Shown: positions 1 to 5,189 of the stretch, piece after piece
Layout: each line of letters starts with the position of its first letter
Position numbering within the stretch: the first letter of the stretch is position 1
NCBI GenBank assembly: GCA_938016235.1
Contig: CALLPU010000200.1
Coordinates: forward strand, 1-5,410
Direction: 5' to 3'
DNA: 5,410 nt
From: an uncultured Granulosicoccus sp.
Lineage (GTDB): Bacteria > Pseudomonadota > Gammaproteobacteria > Granulosicoccales > Granulosicoccaceae
Position numbers and translations under genes: made by a program
The notes under the pieces: generated by a model
Databases searched by the model: none
What the model saw: only the letters and a program-made list of their open reading frames with translations
What the model was told of the DNA's origin: nothing

Positions 1-1630
1 TGGTCGGCGGACAAGGAGGCGTACCACTTGCGCCATCGTCAAACCCAAACGAGAAGTTGTTCTGGCTACCGCAGCTCGGACCATACAGCCGACGTTGAAC
101 GCCATCGTGCTGCAAATCAAAATACAGATCGTTGATATAGGTATGGGTGCCGGTGATGTCCAGAACATTGACATCTACCAGACTGCCCGTGTCAGTGACT
201 GTTATCGTTGAAATAGCCGTTGTATTCGCGTTTGGTCCTATATTTATCGGTAAATCTGTTGCTGAATAAATTTGACTGGTGCTGTTTGCCGGGCAGCTCC
301 CAGAGCTTGTGGAACCACCGGTAATGGTCACAGGGTGATCTTCCACTTCTCCATCCGATGCAATACCTGTAGGTCTGGAAACTGCCGATGCATTGCTCGA
401 TGCACGCAACCGTATGTATGAGTTGCCAGCGGATGCGGCCAGCAGGCCTGACCAGCGAAGTTCTGCTTGTCCGGAAACGCACGTCACAGGATGATTGAAG
501 TTGCGCTCACTGGTATCAAAGATTCCGTTGATATTGCTGTCGAGCCAACCCGCTACTCTTGTGCCTGCAGAACACTGCACCGTCAGTGAATACTCAGATA
601 CCAAGGCGGATACTGCCAGAGTTGAGCTCACGGCATCTTCATCGTCAACGCCGTTGACATCATCACCTGAACCATTGCCCAAGCCGGTTACTGCATTCAG
701 GGAACCCGGCTCGTTGTCTGGGCCCAACGCACCGATTCGCACACTTGTAGATTGACCTAATCGATGGAAGGCAGAACCATAGCTATCGGGCGCATCGCCA
801 TAGTCCATCGAGAAACCGGCCGTGAAGTCATAGATGGCAGCCGATGTCGTTATCAGGGATGTACCGCTGATAGCACCTGTCGTCTTGTCTACCTCTCGAA
901 CGGAATTGCCCACGTTCGAATACAAGGTACCGTCTGGCCCGATACTCATTTGCCCACCGGAACCGCTACTCAACAACTGGAACGTGCCGAGATCGGGACT
1001 GAATTTCCACCGTCCGGCGGAAGTACCCTGCCCGTCTGTGGAGAGATCAGCCGAAGAACCGTACAGGTAGACCGTACCTCCCTCGTCAATCGCGGCCACA
1101 TCTCCAAATCCACCGATCTGTATGCCGGTACAATTGCATGCGGCAAGCAGATTCAGCGGCCTGACCGACACCACCTGGCTACCGTCGAAGGACATGGTCA
1201 GCTCATAAAGATCTTGTATATAGCCGTTGTTACTCTCCGAGCCCACGTAGTACTTGCCATCGAGGAACGTGCCTGCCGTGCTGTTGATGTTGGTAATAGG
1301 TGCCGTCAAAGGGCCGACGCTGAAGTCGTTCATCAATACGTGGGCAGCCGCACTACTACCTGCGGCCGGATCCCACCGGTAGACACTGGTTCCGTCCCCG
1401 TAGTAGACAAGGCCTGCCTGGAGGTTGTACGCCAAAGCATTGACACCTGCTGCAAATGGCGATGTGCTCAGCAAACGATCTGTGCCAAGCGTCAGATCGA
1501 GGCCGCGGATATCCGACTGCGATGAATAAATGAATACATCGGCAGCCTGTACTCTCGCACTCGATACATAAACAGGCAAAACGAAGCCGAGCAGAAACAC
1601 CAGCCATCGCCTGCCTTGCAGAAAATGCAC
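1..1630 (-). CDS. Secreted GEVED-domain protein with DUF6923-like region and P-like domain (C-terminus outside window)
   Basis: Reading leftward from GTG at 1630-1628, the frame is open for 543 codons to the window edge; a TGA lies just upstream at about 1661-1663. Residues 1-29 form a clear Sec signal peptide: basic Arg7-Arg8, a hydrophobic core at about 9-24, and a VQA|AD cleavage site. Residues about 30-270 are rich in Gly, Ser and Tyr, with short YYGDG, YRWDP and LYELT stretches like the propeller-like DUF6923 domains that precede GEVED domains. The GEVED domain starts at DYGDAPDSYG (276-285), includes the acidic DDVNGVDDEDAV (323-334) and a calcium-loop-like D364-x-N-x-N-G-x-F-D372-x-x-E375, and ends with the signature GEVEDH (427-432). 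From about 460 the chain resembles a proprotein-convertase P domain (HTYINDLYFDL from residue 496, then SFGFDDGA). No catalytic residues are visible. It is likely an exported surface or secreted protein of unknown role. No strong Shine-Dalgarno precedes the GTG, and an in-frame TTG at 1645-1643 is an alternative start. Confidence 0.85.
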   Translation of the reverse strand, partial: MHFLQGRRWLVFLLGFVLPVYVSSARVQAADVFIYSSQSDIRGLDLTLGTDRLLSTSPFAAGVNALAYNLQAGLVYYGDGTSVYRWDPAAGSSAAAHVLMNDFSVGPLTAPITNINSTAGTFLDGKYYVGSESNNGYIQDLYELTMSFDGSQVVSVRPLNLLAACNCTGIQIGGFGDVAAIDEGGTVYLYGSSADLSTDGQGTSAGRWKFSPDLGTFQLLSSGSGGQMSIGPDGTLYSNVGNSVREVDKTTGAISGTSLITTSAAIYDFTAGFSMDYGDAPDSYGSAFHRLGQSTSVRIGALGPDNEPGSLNAVTGLGNGSGDDVNGVDDEDAVSSTLAVSALVSEYSLTVQCSAGTRVAGWLDSNINGIFDTSERNFNHPVTCVSGQAELRWSGLLAASAGNSYIRLRASSNASAVSRPTGIASDGEVEDHPVTITGGSTSSGSCPANSTSQIYSATDLPINIGPNANTTAISTITVTDTGSLVDVNVLDITGTHTYINDLYFDLQHDGVQRRLYGPSCGSQNNFSFGFDDGASGTPPCPPT

Positions 1631-1703
1631 AATTTGTTGGAGCAAAGTAACACTCGGTAATCAACCAAGTAACCTGCTCAGCAAGAAACAAGCCCCACTG
1701 GCA

Positions 1704-1728
1704 CTAAAAAGATAGCCATCCCTGGCTA
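1704..1728 (-). terminator. Probable Rho-independent terminator, leftward
   Basis: Read on the minus strand, a perfect 6-bp stem TAGCCA/TGGCTA (1728-1723 and 1718-1713) closes a GGGA loop and is followed directly by TCTTTTTAG (1712-1704). The stem is short but the U-run is good. It lies 158 bp past the stop of the VTT gene and 74 bp before the GEVED-protein start. It could end the repressor/VTT operon, end a short RNA started near 1796, or act as an attenuator in a GEVED leader. On the plus strand no T-run follows the stem, so it is not bidirectional. Confidence 0.55.
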
Positions 1729-1773
1729 GAGTTAGGCGTCCTGCCTGCAAGTACCACTTGGAGGAGGTTGCAG

Positions 1774-1789
1774 TGTGATTCACATCACA
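1774..1789. promoter_or_regulatory. CRP-type site TGTGA-N6-TCACA (or RNA hairpin)
   Basis: TGTGA at 1774-1778 and TCACA at 1785-1789 are both exact CRP half-sites with the correct 6-bp spacer. Relative to the leftward promoter at 1831-1803 the site would cover about +8 to +23, a position expected to block rather than activate. It could instead activate a weaker promoter nearer the GEVED gene, for which I see only poor candidates such as TATCTT at 1714-1709. The same bases form a perfect 6-bp RNA stem with a GNRA loop, so the symmetry may belong to RNA rather than protein binding. There is no gene on the plus strand for it to serve. Confidence 0.4.
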
Positions 1790-1802
1790 AACCTGCATAG
1801 GC

Positions 1803-1831
1803 ATTAAAGGCGCTGCGCGAAGATGTGTCAA
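1803..1831 (-). promoter_or_regulatory. Sigma-70-type promoter, leftward
   Basis: On the minus strand an exact -35 box TTGACA (1831-1826) is followed by a 17-bp spacer and TTTAAT (1808-1803), which matches five of six bases of the -10 consensus. The predicted start is near 1796. This is the best promoter match I found in the window. It lies 55 bp past the VTT stop and about 170 bp before the GEVED start. A second TTGACAC copy at 1857-1851, 26 bp upstream, has no matching -10 box. Confidence 0.55.
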
Positions 1832-1885
1832 CCGAAAGTGACGCGATACCGTGTCAAGTTAAACGGTTATTCACACACAACGACG

Positions 1886-2557
1886 TTACGATTGCGCGAT
1901 ACGTACACGCCGATATTTCCTGTACAGAAATAATCCCAGCAACACCGATATGATCAGCAGCACCCCACTGAGTAGTAACTGTGCCTGTGACCCGACGCGA
2001 ACGCCTGACCCCAGCAGAACAAAGACCAGCATTTGAGGGATGTAACCCACGGCAGAAGCTGCAATAAACAGACGCAAAGGTATGGTTGTAAATCCAACAC
2101 AGGTATTGGTTAACAAGTTAGTGCCCAGTGGCTGCAGACGCAAGATAAGAATCTTGAGGAATACATCGTCTTTCAACAGCACCTGTAACTGAGTGATCAC
2201 CTTCGGATAGCGACCCTTTACCCAGTCGGCCAGGTACCGCCTTGAAAAAACGACGGTGAGGTAACAGCCAGTCAACGCCGCCACCAGCGACAGCATTAAT
2301 GCAGGCCCGACACCGTAAGCCACCCCCGCGATAAAGGCAACCATCTGCCTCGGCAATCCGATAGAGGTTGCAAGGGCACTCAGCGCGACAAAGATCACGA
2401 TACCCGGCAACCCTCTTGACTCAAGCCAGGCACCCCAGTCTGCGGCAGGTATCCAGCGAGACGGTGGAAAAACTATTCCCAGAACAATGATAACCAACAG
2501 CACCACGATCAATGCCATGCTTACATATTTACGATACTGGCTAGTTGCCTTTGTCAT
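1886..2557 (-). CDS. VTT/TVP38/TMEM64-family (DedA-like) inner-membrane protein
   Basis: The product is 223 residues, the usual size for this family of multi-pass membrane proteins. Bacterial members are linked to membrane homeostasis and some relatives to lipid scrambling, but the role of this one cannot be read from sequence. There is a short basic N-tail, a first membrane helix at about 14-30, and a second hydrophobic segment at about 52-66. These are followed by the family-typical GLPRQ turn (67-71) and a glycine-rich FIAGVAYGVGPAL stretch. The conserved RLxPxGTN-type motif and another hydrophobic pair come next, then a final helix near 194-214 and a very basic tail (RKYRRVR). I chose ATG at 2557-2555; an in-frame TTG at 2566 would add three residues, and neither has a good Shine-Dalgarno. 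It starts 11 bp after the repressor stop, so the two are probably co-transcribed. A regulator paired with a VTT protein is an uncommon combination. Confidence 0.88.
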   Translation of the reverse strand: MTKATSQYRKYVSMALIVVLLVIIVLGIVFPPSRWIPAADWGAWLESRGLPGIVIFVALSALATSIGLPRQMVAFIAGVAYGVGPALMLSLVAALTGCYLTVVFSRRYLADWVKGRYPKVITQLQVLLKDDVFLKILILRLQPLGTNLLTNTCVGFTTIPLRLFIAASAVGYIPQMLVFVLLGSGVRVGSQAQLLLSGVLLIISVLLGLFLYRKYRRVRIAQS

Positions 2558-2568
2558 ACTTTTCAAGA

Positions 2569-3585
2569 CTATGTTGTTTCACCATGCAACAACTCCAGCG
2601 GCATGGACAGCTTCCTGCTTAACCCTGTATTTTCAGTACTTCCAGACACTTTATCCAGAAATAGTTCAGCCGTGGCAACGCCCATTTCATAGCGCGGTGT
2701 CTTTATCGTTGTCACTTTCATGGGCATGGCCTCTGTCAAAGGCAGTCCATTGAATCCCGCCAGTGCAATCTGATCAGGCACAGAAATTCCTTTGGACAAA
2801 CAATACAAGAGCGCCCCCGCTACAAGATCATCATTAGCGAAGAACAGCGCATCAACTTCAGGGTGCGCTTCCATCACCTGCGCACAGGCTTCTCGACCGA
2901 GCAGCATGGATGAATCTTCCTCCCTGATTATTCTGCAACGTAGCGGCTTGCCCAATTCAGCCAGGCGGTTCTCAAATGCTATACGGCGCTTGACTGAGCG
3001 CGACGGACGCTCGTTCCAGGCACCGATATAACCAATGTTTTCATACCCACGTTCAACCAGATGCTCGGCCATCATGTGACCAGCCTGAGAATGAGAAACG
3101 CCGAGCGACAGATCAATGGGATCACCGTCGGCATCCATGATCTCCATCACCGGATTTTCGAACTTGCTCAATGCATCGGAAGCACCCGATGTGTGTTCAA
3201 AACCAGCCACCGCAATACCCGCTGGATTCCACGATAACAAGTCATGCACAAGGGCGGCTTCATGCTCAAGATCATAATGAGAAATACCCAGTACCGTTCG
3301 GTAACGCGTTTGACTCAATACCGAATCAATGCCATCCAATACTTCCGGAAATACTGAATGCGTCATTGATGGAACGATCACCGCCAACAAGTCACTGGTT
3401 CTGGAGGCTAGTGCACCTGCAAGCCGATTCGGCGCATAGTTCAATTGCTCCACCGCCGACTCCACCTTGAGCCGCATCTTTTCTGAAATATTGGGGGCGC
3501 CACGCATGACGCGAGAGACAGTGATCTCGCTGACGCCGCACAAGTGGGCAACGTCCTTGAGTGTGGGTCGAGCAAAACTTCTCAT
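2569..3585 (-). CDS. LacI-family transcriptional regulator, GntR (gluconate repressor)-like subgroup
   Basis: This is a 338-residue cytoplasmic DNA-binding repressor of normal family length. The LacI helix-turn-helix is at 8-29 (TLKDVAHLCGVSEITVSRVM). The hinge helix at about 53-61 (NRLAGALAS) carries Leu59, where family members insert a leucine into a central CG step. From about 65 a periplasmic-binding-protein-like effector domain follows, with VIVPSMTHSVFPEVLDGI (70-86), LLSWNPAGI (116-124), FFANDD (248-253) and a late AGFNG motif. The detailed wording resembles E. coli GntR (gluconate), which suggests but does not prove a sugar-acid-type ligand. I chose ATG at 3585-3583 because it leaves a normal short lead before the HTH and a better length; an in-frame TTG at 3636 would add 17 residues. 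It diverges from tctC across a 126-bp region holding a perfect CG-centred palindrome, so it most likely controls the transporter and itself. Confidence 0.93.
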   Translation of the reverse strand: MRSFARPTLKDVAHLCGVSEITVSRVMRGAPNISEKMRLKVESAVEQLNYAPNRLAGALASRTSDLLAVIVPSMTHSVFPEVLDGIDSVLSQTRYRTVLGISHYDLEHEAALVHDLLSWNPAGIAVAGFEHTSGASDALSKFENPVMEIMDADGDPIDLSLGVSHSQAGHMMAEHLVERGYENIGYIGAWNERPSRSVKRRIAFENRLAELGKPLRCRIIREEDSSMLLGREACAQVMEAHPEVDALFFANDDLVAGALLYCLSKGISVPDQIALAGFNGLPLTEAMPMKVTTIKTPRYEMGVATAELFLDKVSGSTENTGLSRKLSMPLELLHGETT

Positions 3586-3652
3586 GGAATCCAAGACTGT
3601 AGGGGGCCCTGGTCTGTCAGGGTTGTCTGCCTCCAACAGCCTATCAAATTCG

Positions 3653-3672
3653 AATTGACAGCGCTGTCAATT
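3653..3672. promoter_or_regulatory. Perfect 20-bp palindrome, probable LacI-type operator between divergent genes
   Basis: The arms AATTGACAGC (3653-3662) and GCTGTCAATT (3663-3672) are exact inverted repeats. The axis falls on a CG step, as in typical LacI-family operators, and the core TGACAGCGCTGTCA has the usual size. It lies between the repressor gene and tctC. Each arm contains a consensus -35 hexamer TTGACA, reading right at 3655-3660 and left at 3670-3665, so a bound repressor would cover both divergent -35 regions. Convincing -10 boxes are lacking on either side; the best leftward candidate is TTTGAT at 3648-3643 with a 16-bp spacer. A smaller palindrome AATTCGAATT (3647-3656), also CG-centred, overlaps the left edge. 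Binding is inferred from context. Confidence 0.75.
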
Positions 3673-3697
3673 TGCGTTTTCCTGTGTGCACCACACC

Positions 3698-3703
3698 AAG
3701 GAG
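3698..3703 (+). promoter_or_regulatory. Strong ribosome binding site that fixes the tctC start
   Basis: AAGGAG is followed by an 8-nt spacer and GTG at 3712. It decides the start: the same frame is open back to an ATG at 3544, but that version would lie inside the repressor gene and place 56 non-secretory residues ahead of the signal peptide. A short inverted repeat GTGTG-CAC-CACAC (3684-3696) abuts the site. Confidence 0.85.
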
Positions 3704-3711
3704 CACTATCT

Positions 3712-4668
3712 GTGAAAATTGTCGCCCGTACGTTGATCGCGCTAACTGCAGTATCTTGCCTATCGATAGCCACCGCTGCCGAAGACTTCCCTAAACGCCC
3801 CATCAACCTTGTTGCACCGTTCAACGCCGGCGGCGGCACAGATCTGCTCCTGCGAGGTTTCGCACCGCACTTCGCTGATGCCATCGGTGGTGATGCCTAC
3901 GTTTCTAATATGGCTGGCGGTTCCGGTACCGTCGGGGCTGCTGCACTCGCCCAACAGAAACCTGACGGGTATCAGCTGGGTTACTGGTCTATTACGGTAT
4001 CAACTATCCAGCCGCAGATTAAAGACGTCCCGTATGGCCTGGATAGCTGGACGCCCATCTGCGCCGTTGCAGCGTCACCAACGTTGCTGTTTGTAAACGC
4101 CGACAGTCCATTCAATACAGTCGAGGACGTGGTTGCCGCAGTCAACGCTGACCCGGGCAAGTATGTATTTGGCTCCTCCGGGCCTGGCGCCATGACACAC
4201 TTGACCACCGTTGCCGCTTTTTCAGGTCTTGGAATTCTGGACAAGCTCAAGCATCTGCCCTTTCAGGGTTCAGGACCCGCACTGCAGGCGATGGCTGCGG
4301 GCACGATTCAGTTCTTTGGTGATACCGAAATACTGATGACAAAAGGTGACTTCAAGCCATTGATGGTTTTCAACGATGAACGACTGGCTACGTTTCCCGA
4401 TGTGCCTACCGCAGCCGAAGCCGGCATTGCAGCGCCTTTGAATGAACTGTATCTGTGGGGTGGATTGTTTGCACCCGCAGGTGTCGATGCCGGTGTTGTT
4501 GACAAACTCAGTGCAGCCTGTGAAGCAGCTGTTACCTCCGACGGCTTTCAGGAATTTGCCACGAAGACCAGCACGGTAATCAACTACAGGAACGCCGCAG
4601 ATTTTGATGCCTTCTACCGAGCGCAGTTTGAAGCGAACTCATCTATTATCGACGCAGCGGGTTTATAA
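3712..4668 (+). CDS. tctC: TctC/Bug-family periplasmic solute-binding protein of a TTT transporter
   Basis: This is a 318-residue receptor, the standard Bug-family length, that would capture a carboxylate-type solute in the periplasm for the TctA/TctB membrane complex. A Sec signal peptide occupies about 1-23 (Lys2, Arg6, hydrophobic 8-20, then ATAA|ED). Cys16 follows AVS but is a poor lipobox, so a soluble protein is favoured. The mature part opens with the family signature FPKRPINLVAPFNAGGGTD (26-44). It continues with NMAGGSGTVGAAALAQQKPDGY (66-87), the NADSPF stretch (129-134), FGSSGPGAMTHL, PFQGSGPALQAMAAG, and the late RLATFPDVPTAAEAG block. GTG at 3712 is chosen because AAGGAG lies 8 nt upstream and a signal peptide follows at once. 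It is first in the tctCBA operon and is probably controlled by the divergent LacI-type regulator. The substrate is not readable; Bug proteins bind varied di- and tricarboxylates and other small molecules. Confidence 0.95.
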   Translation: MKIVARTLIALTAVSCLSIATAAEDFPKRPINLVAPFNAGGGTDLLLRGFAPHFADAIGGDAYVSNMAGGSGTVGAAALAQQKPDGYQLGYWSITVSTIQPQIKDVPYGLDSWTPICAVAASPTLLFVNADSPFNTVEDVVAAVNADPGKYVFGSSGPGAMTHLTTVAAFSGLGILDKLKHLPFQGSGPALQAMAAGTIQFFGDTEILMTKGDFKPLMVFNDERLATFPDVPTAAEAGIAAPLNELYLWGGLFAPAGVDAGVVDKLSAACEAAVTSDGFQEFATKTSTVINYRNAADFDAFYRAQFEANSSIIDAAGL

Positions 4669-4683
4669 GCTGGCACACCAGCT
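4668..4683 (+). other. Intercistronic stem-loop between tctC and tctB
   Basis: AGCTGG (4668-4673) and CCAGCT (4678-4683) form a perfect 6-bp stem with a CACA loop, starting on the last base of the tctC stop codon. An A-rich stretch follows rather than a U-run, so it is not an ordinary terminator for this operon. Hairpins at this position after binding-protein genes commonly protect the upstream mRNA end and raise the binding protein over the membrane subunits; that role is inferred here. Confidence 0.5.
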
Positions 4684-4694
4684 ATCCTAAAAAA

Positions 4695-4710
4695 TCATGA
4701 TCTCATGATC
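4695..4710 (+). repeat. Tandem 8-bp repeat TCATGATC x2 over the tctB start
   Basis: Two exact abutting copies of TCATGATC lie at 4695-4702 and 4703-4710. Each carries an ATG, at 4697 and 4705. Only the second opens tctB; the first reads ATG ATC TCA TGA and stops at 4706-4708, overlapping the tctB start codon. The unit itself contains the palindrome TCATGA. No Shine-Dalgarno is visible upstream of either ATG. Confidence 0.6.
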
Positions 4711-5151
4711 ACTGAACGCACCACCCTGTCACTCACATTGCTGCTGTTGGGTGCAGGGTTGTTTCTACATACGTACACTCTGGGTTTTGCTGACCTGGGG
4801 GGTGCGTTCAGCCCCGTCTTCTTTCCACGCATTGTTCTGGCGGGATGGGTACTTCTGGCAACGCTGTCACTGATTGCCGATGTGCTGGCAACAAGATCCA
4901 CCAACGATACACAGTGGGGGGTAGTGGCGATCATGATGCTCGCAATAGCCGGATATATAGCTCTATTGCAACCGTTGGGCTTCTTCGCCAGCTCCGTGCT
5001 TTTTTGCGCCGTATCGTTAACGGCAACAGGCCAGCGCAGCATCAGGGATATCGCCCTGTTTTCTCTGCTTGTTCCCGGGGCACTGGTTGCATTATTCAAT
5101 CATGTATTAACCATGCCACTGCCCGTGTCTCCTCTACTCTGGTGGGTGTGA
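4705..5151 (+). CDS. tctB: TctB-family small membrane subunit of the TTT transporter
   Basis: The product is 148 residues, within the usual 140-180 for TctB, the small poorly conserved membrane partner of TctA; its exact role in transport is not established. Four hydrophobic segments fit the family: about 7-22, 43-60, 72-90, and a longer 93-135 region that is broken by the charged RSIRD loop (111-115) and so holds two helices. Family-typical pieces are SPVFFPRIVL (36-45) after the first loop, LGFFASS (91-97), and the C-terminal MPLPVSPLLW (137-146), equivalent to the common LPxGPLW ending. It begins 36 nt after tctC and ends 31 nt before tctA. The ATG at 4705 has no Shine-Dalgarno, so translation may depend on coupling or on a start presented by the adjacent repeat. 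The TctC-TctB-TctA order makes the assignment secure despite weak primary conservation. Confidence 0.92.
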   Translation: MITERTTLSLTLLLLGAGLFLHTYTLGFADLGGAFSPVFFPRIVLAGWVLLATLSLIADVLATRSTNDTQWGVVAIMMLAIAGYIALLQPLGFFASSVLFCAVSLTATGQRSIRDIALFSLLVPGALVALFNHVLTMPLPVSPLLWWV

Positions 5152-5189
5152 TGCGCTTTCATCATTTAGCTCTCCCGCACATATGCTAA
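5151..5189 (+). other. Possible 12-codon coupling ORF bridging tctB and tctA
   Basis: ATG at 5151-5153 shares its A with the tctB TGA (a TGATG overlap). It opens MRFHHLALPHIC and stops with TAA at 5187-5189, just inside tctA, whose ATG is at 5183-5185 in another frame. Ribosomes finishing tctB could re-initiate here and be released on top of the tctA start, which lacks its own Shine-Dalgarno. The peptide resembles nothing I know and is probably not functional itself. Chance is a real alternative. Confidence 0.25.

Larger units (their letters stand above)
1704..1796 (-). ncRNA. Candidate structured small RNA or leader, about 90 nt, with an anti-Shine-Dalgarno stretch
   Basis: The span lies between a near-consensus promoter (predicted start near 1796) and a U-tailed hairpin ending at 1704. 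On the minus strand it folds into successive local hairpins: TGTGAT/ATCACA with a GTGA (GNRA) loop at 1789-1774; CAAGT/ACTTG with a 3-nt loop at 1760-1748; a weak AGGC/GCCT stem at 1746-1734; and the terminator stem. Between the first two, CCTCCTC (1767-1761) is unpaired and complementary to Shine-Dalgarno GAGG cores. I do not recognise it as a known RNA family. It could instead be the untranslated leader of the GEVED gene or a chance arrangement. The layout is seen in the sequence; the function is inferred. Confidence 0.35.

Noticed and set aside
495..1525. Plus-strand open frames at 495-755, 764-1525 and 834-1070
   Set aside because: They lie opposite the GEVED gene, whose minus-strand frame is continuous over 543 codons with signal peptide and domain signatures. 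Their translations are Arg/Cys/His-rich and lack family features.
192..1691. Minus-strand frames 192-482 and 1356-1691 with ATG starts
   Set aside because: They are off-frame to the GEVED gene. The 1356-1691 frame overlaps the signal-peptide region but gives a Cys/Arg-rich sequence with no secretion signal. I considered a frameshift joining them and saw no need, because the GEVED frame is unbroken.
1760..1807. Plus-strand ten-codon frame (GTG at 1775) after GGAGGAGG
   Set aside because: The spacing to the SD-like run is good, but no plus-strand gene follows and the run is better explained as the complement of the CCUCCUC stretch. Nothing supports a leader peptide here.
3684..3696. Short inverted repeat GTGTG-CAC-CACAC before the tctC ribosome binding site
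   Set aside because: Five base pairs with a 3-nt loop and low complexity; too weak to call a regulator site or translational switch.
3544..3711. N-terminal extension of tctC from ATG 3544
   Set aside because: It would overlap the repressor start and span the operator, and would bury the signal peptide. The strong AAGGAG before GTG 3712 sets the start.
3706..3760. Lipoprotein signal at Cys16 of TctC
   Set aside because: The residues before the cysteine are AVS rather than the usual L-x-x, and a normal signal-peptidase I site lies at 22-23.
3981..5189. Opposite-strand and off-frame ORFs inside tctC and tctB, including 4695-5099 minus and 4845-5189 plus
   Set aside because: They are shadows of well-supported TTT genes with no recognisable features of their own.
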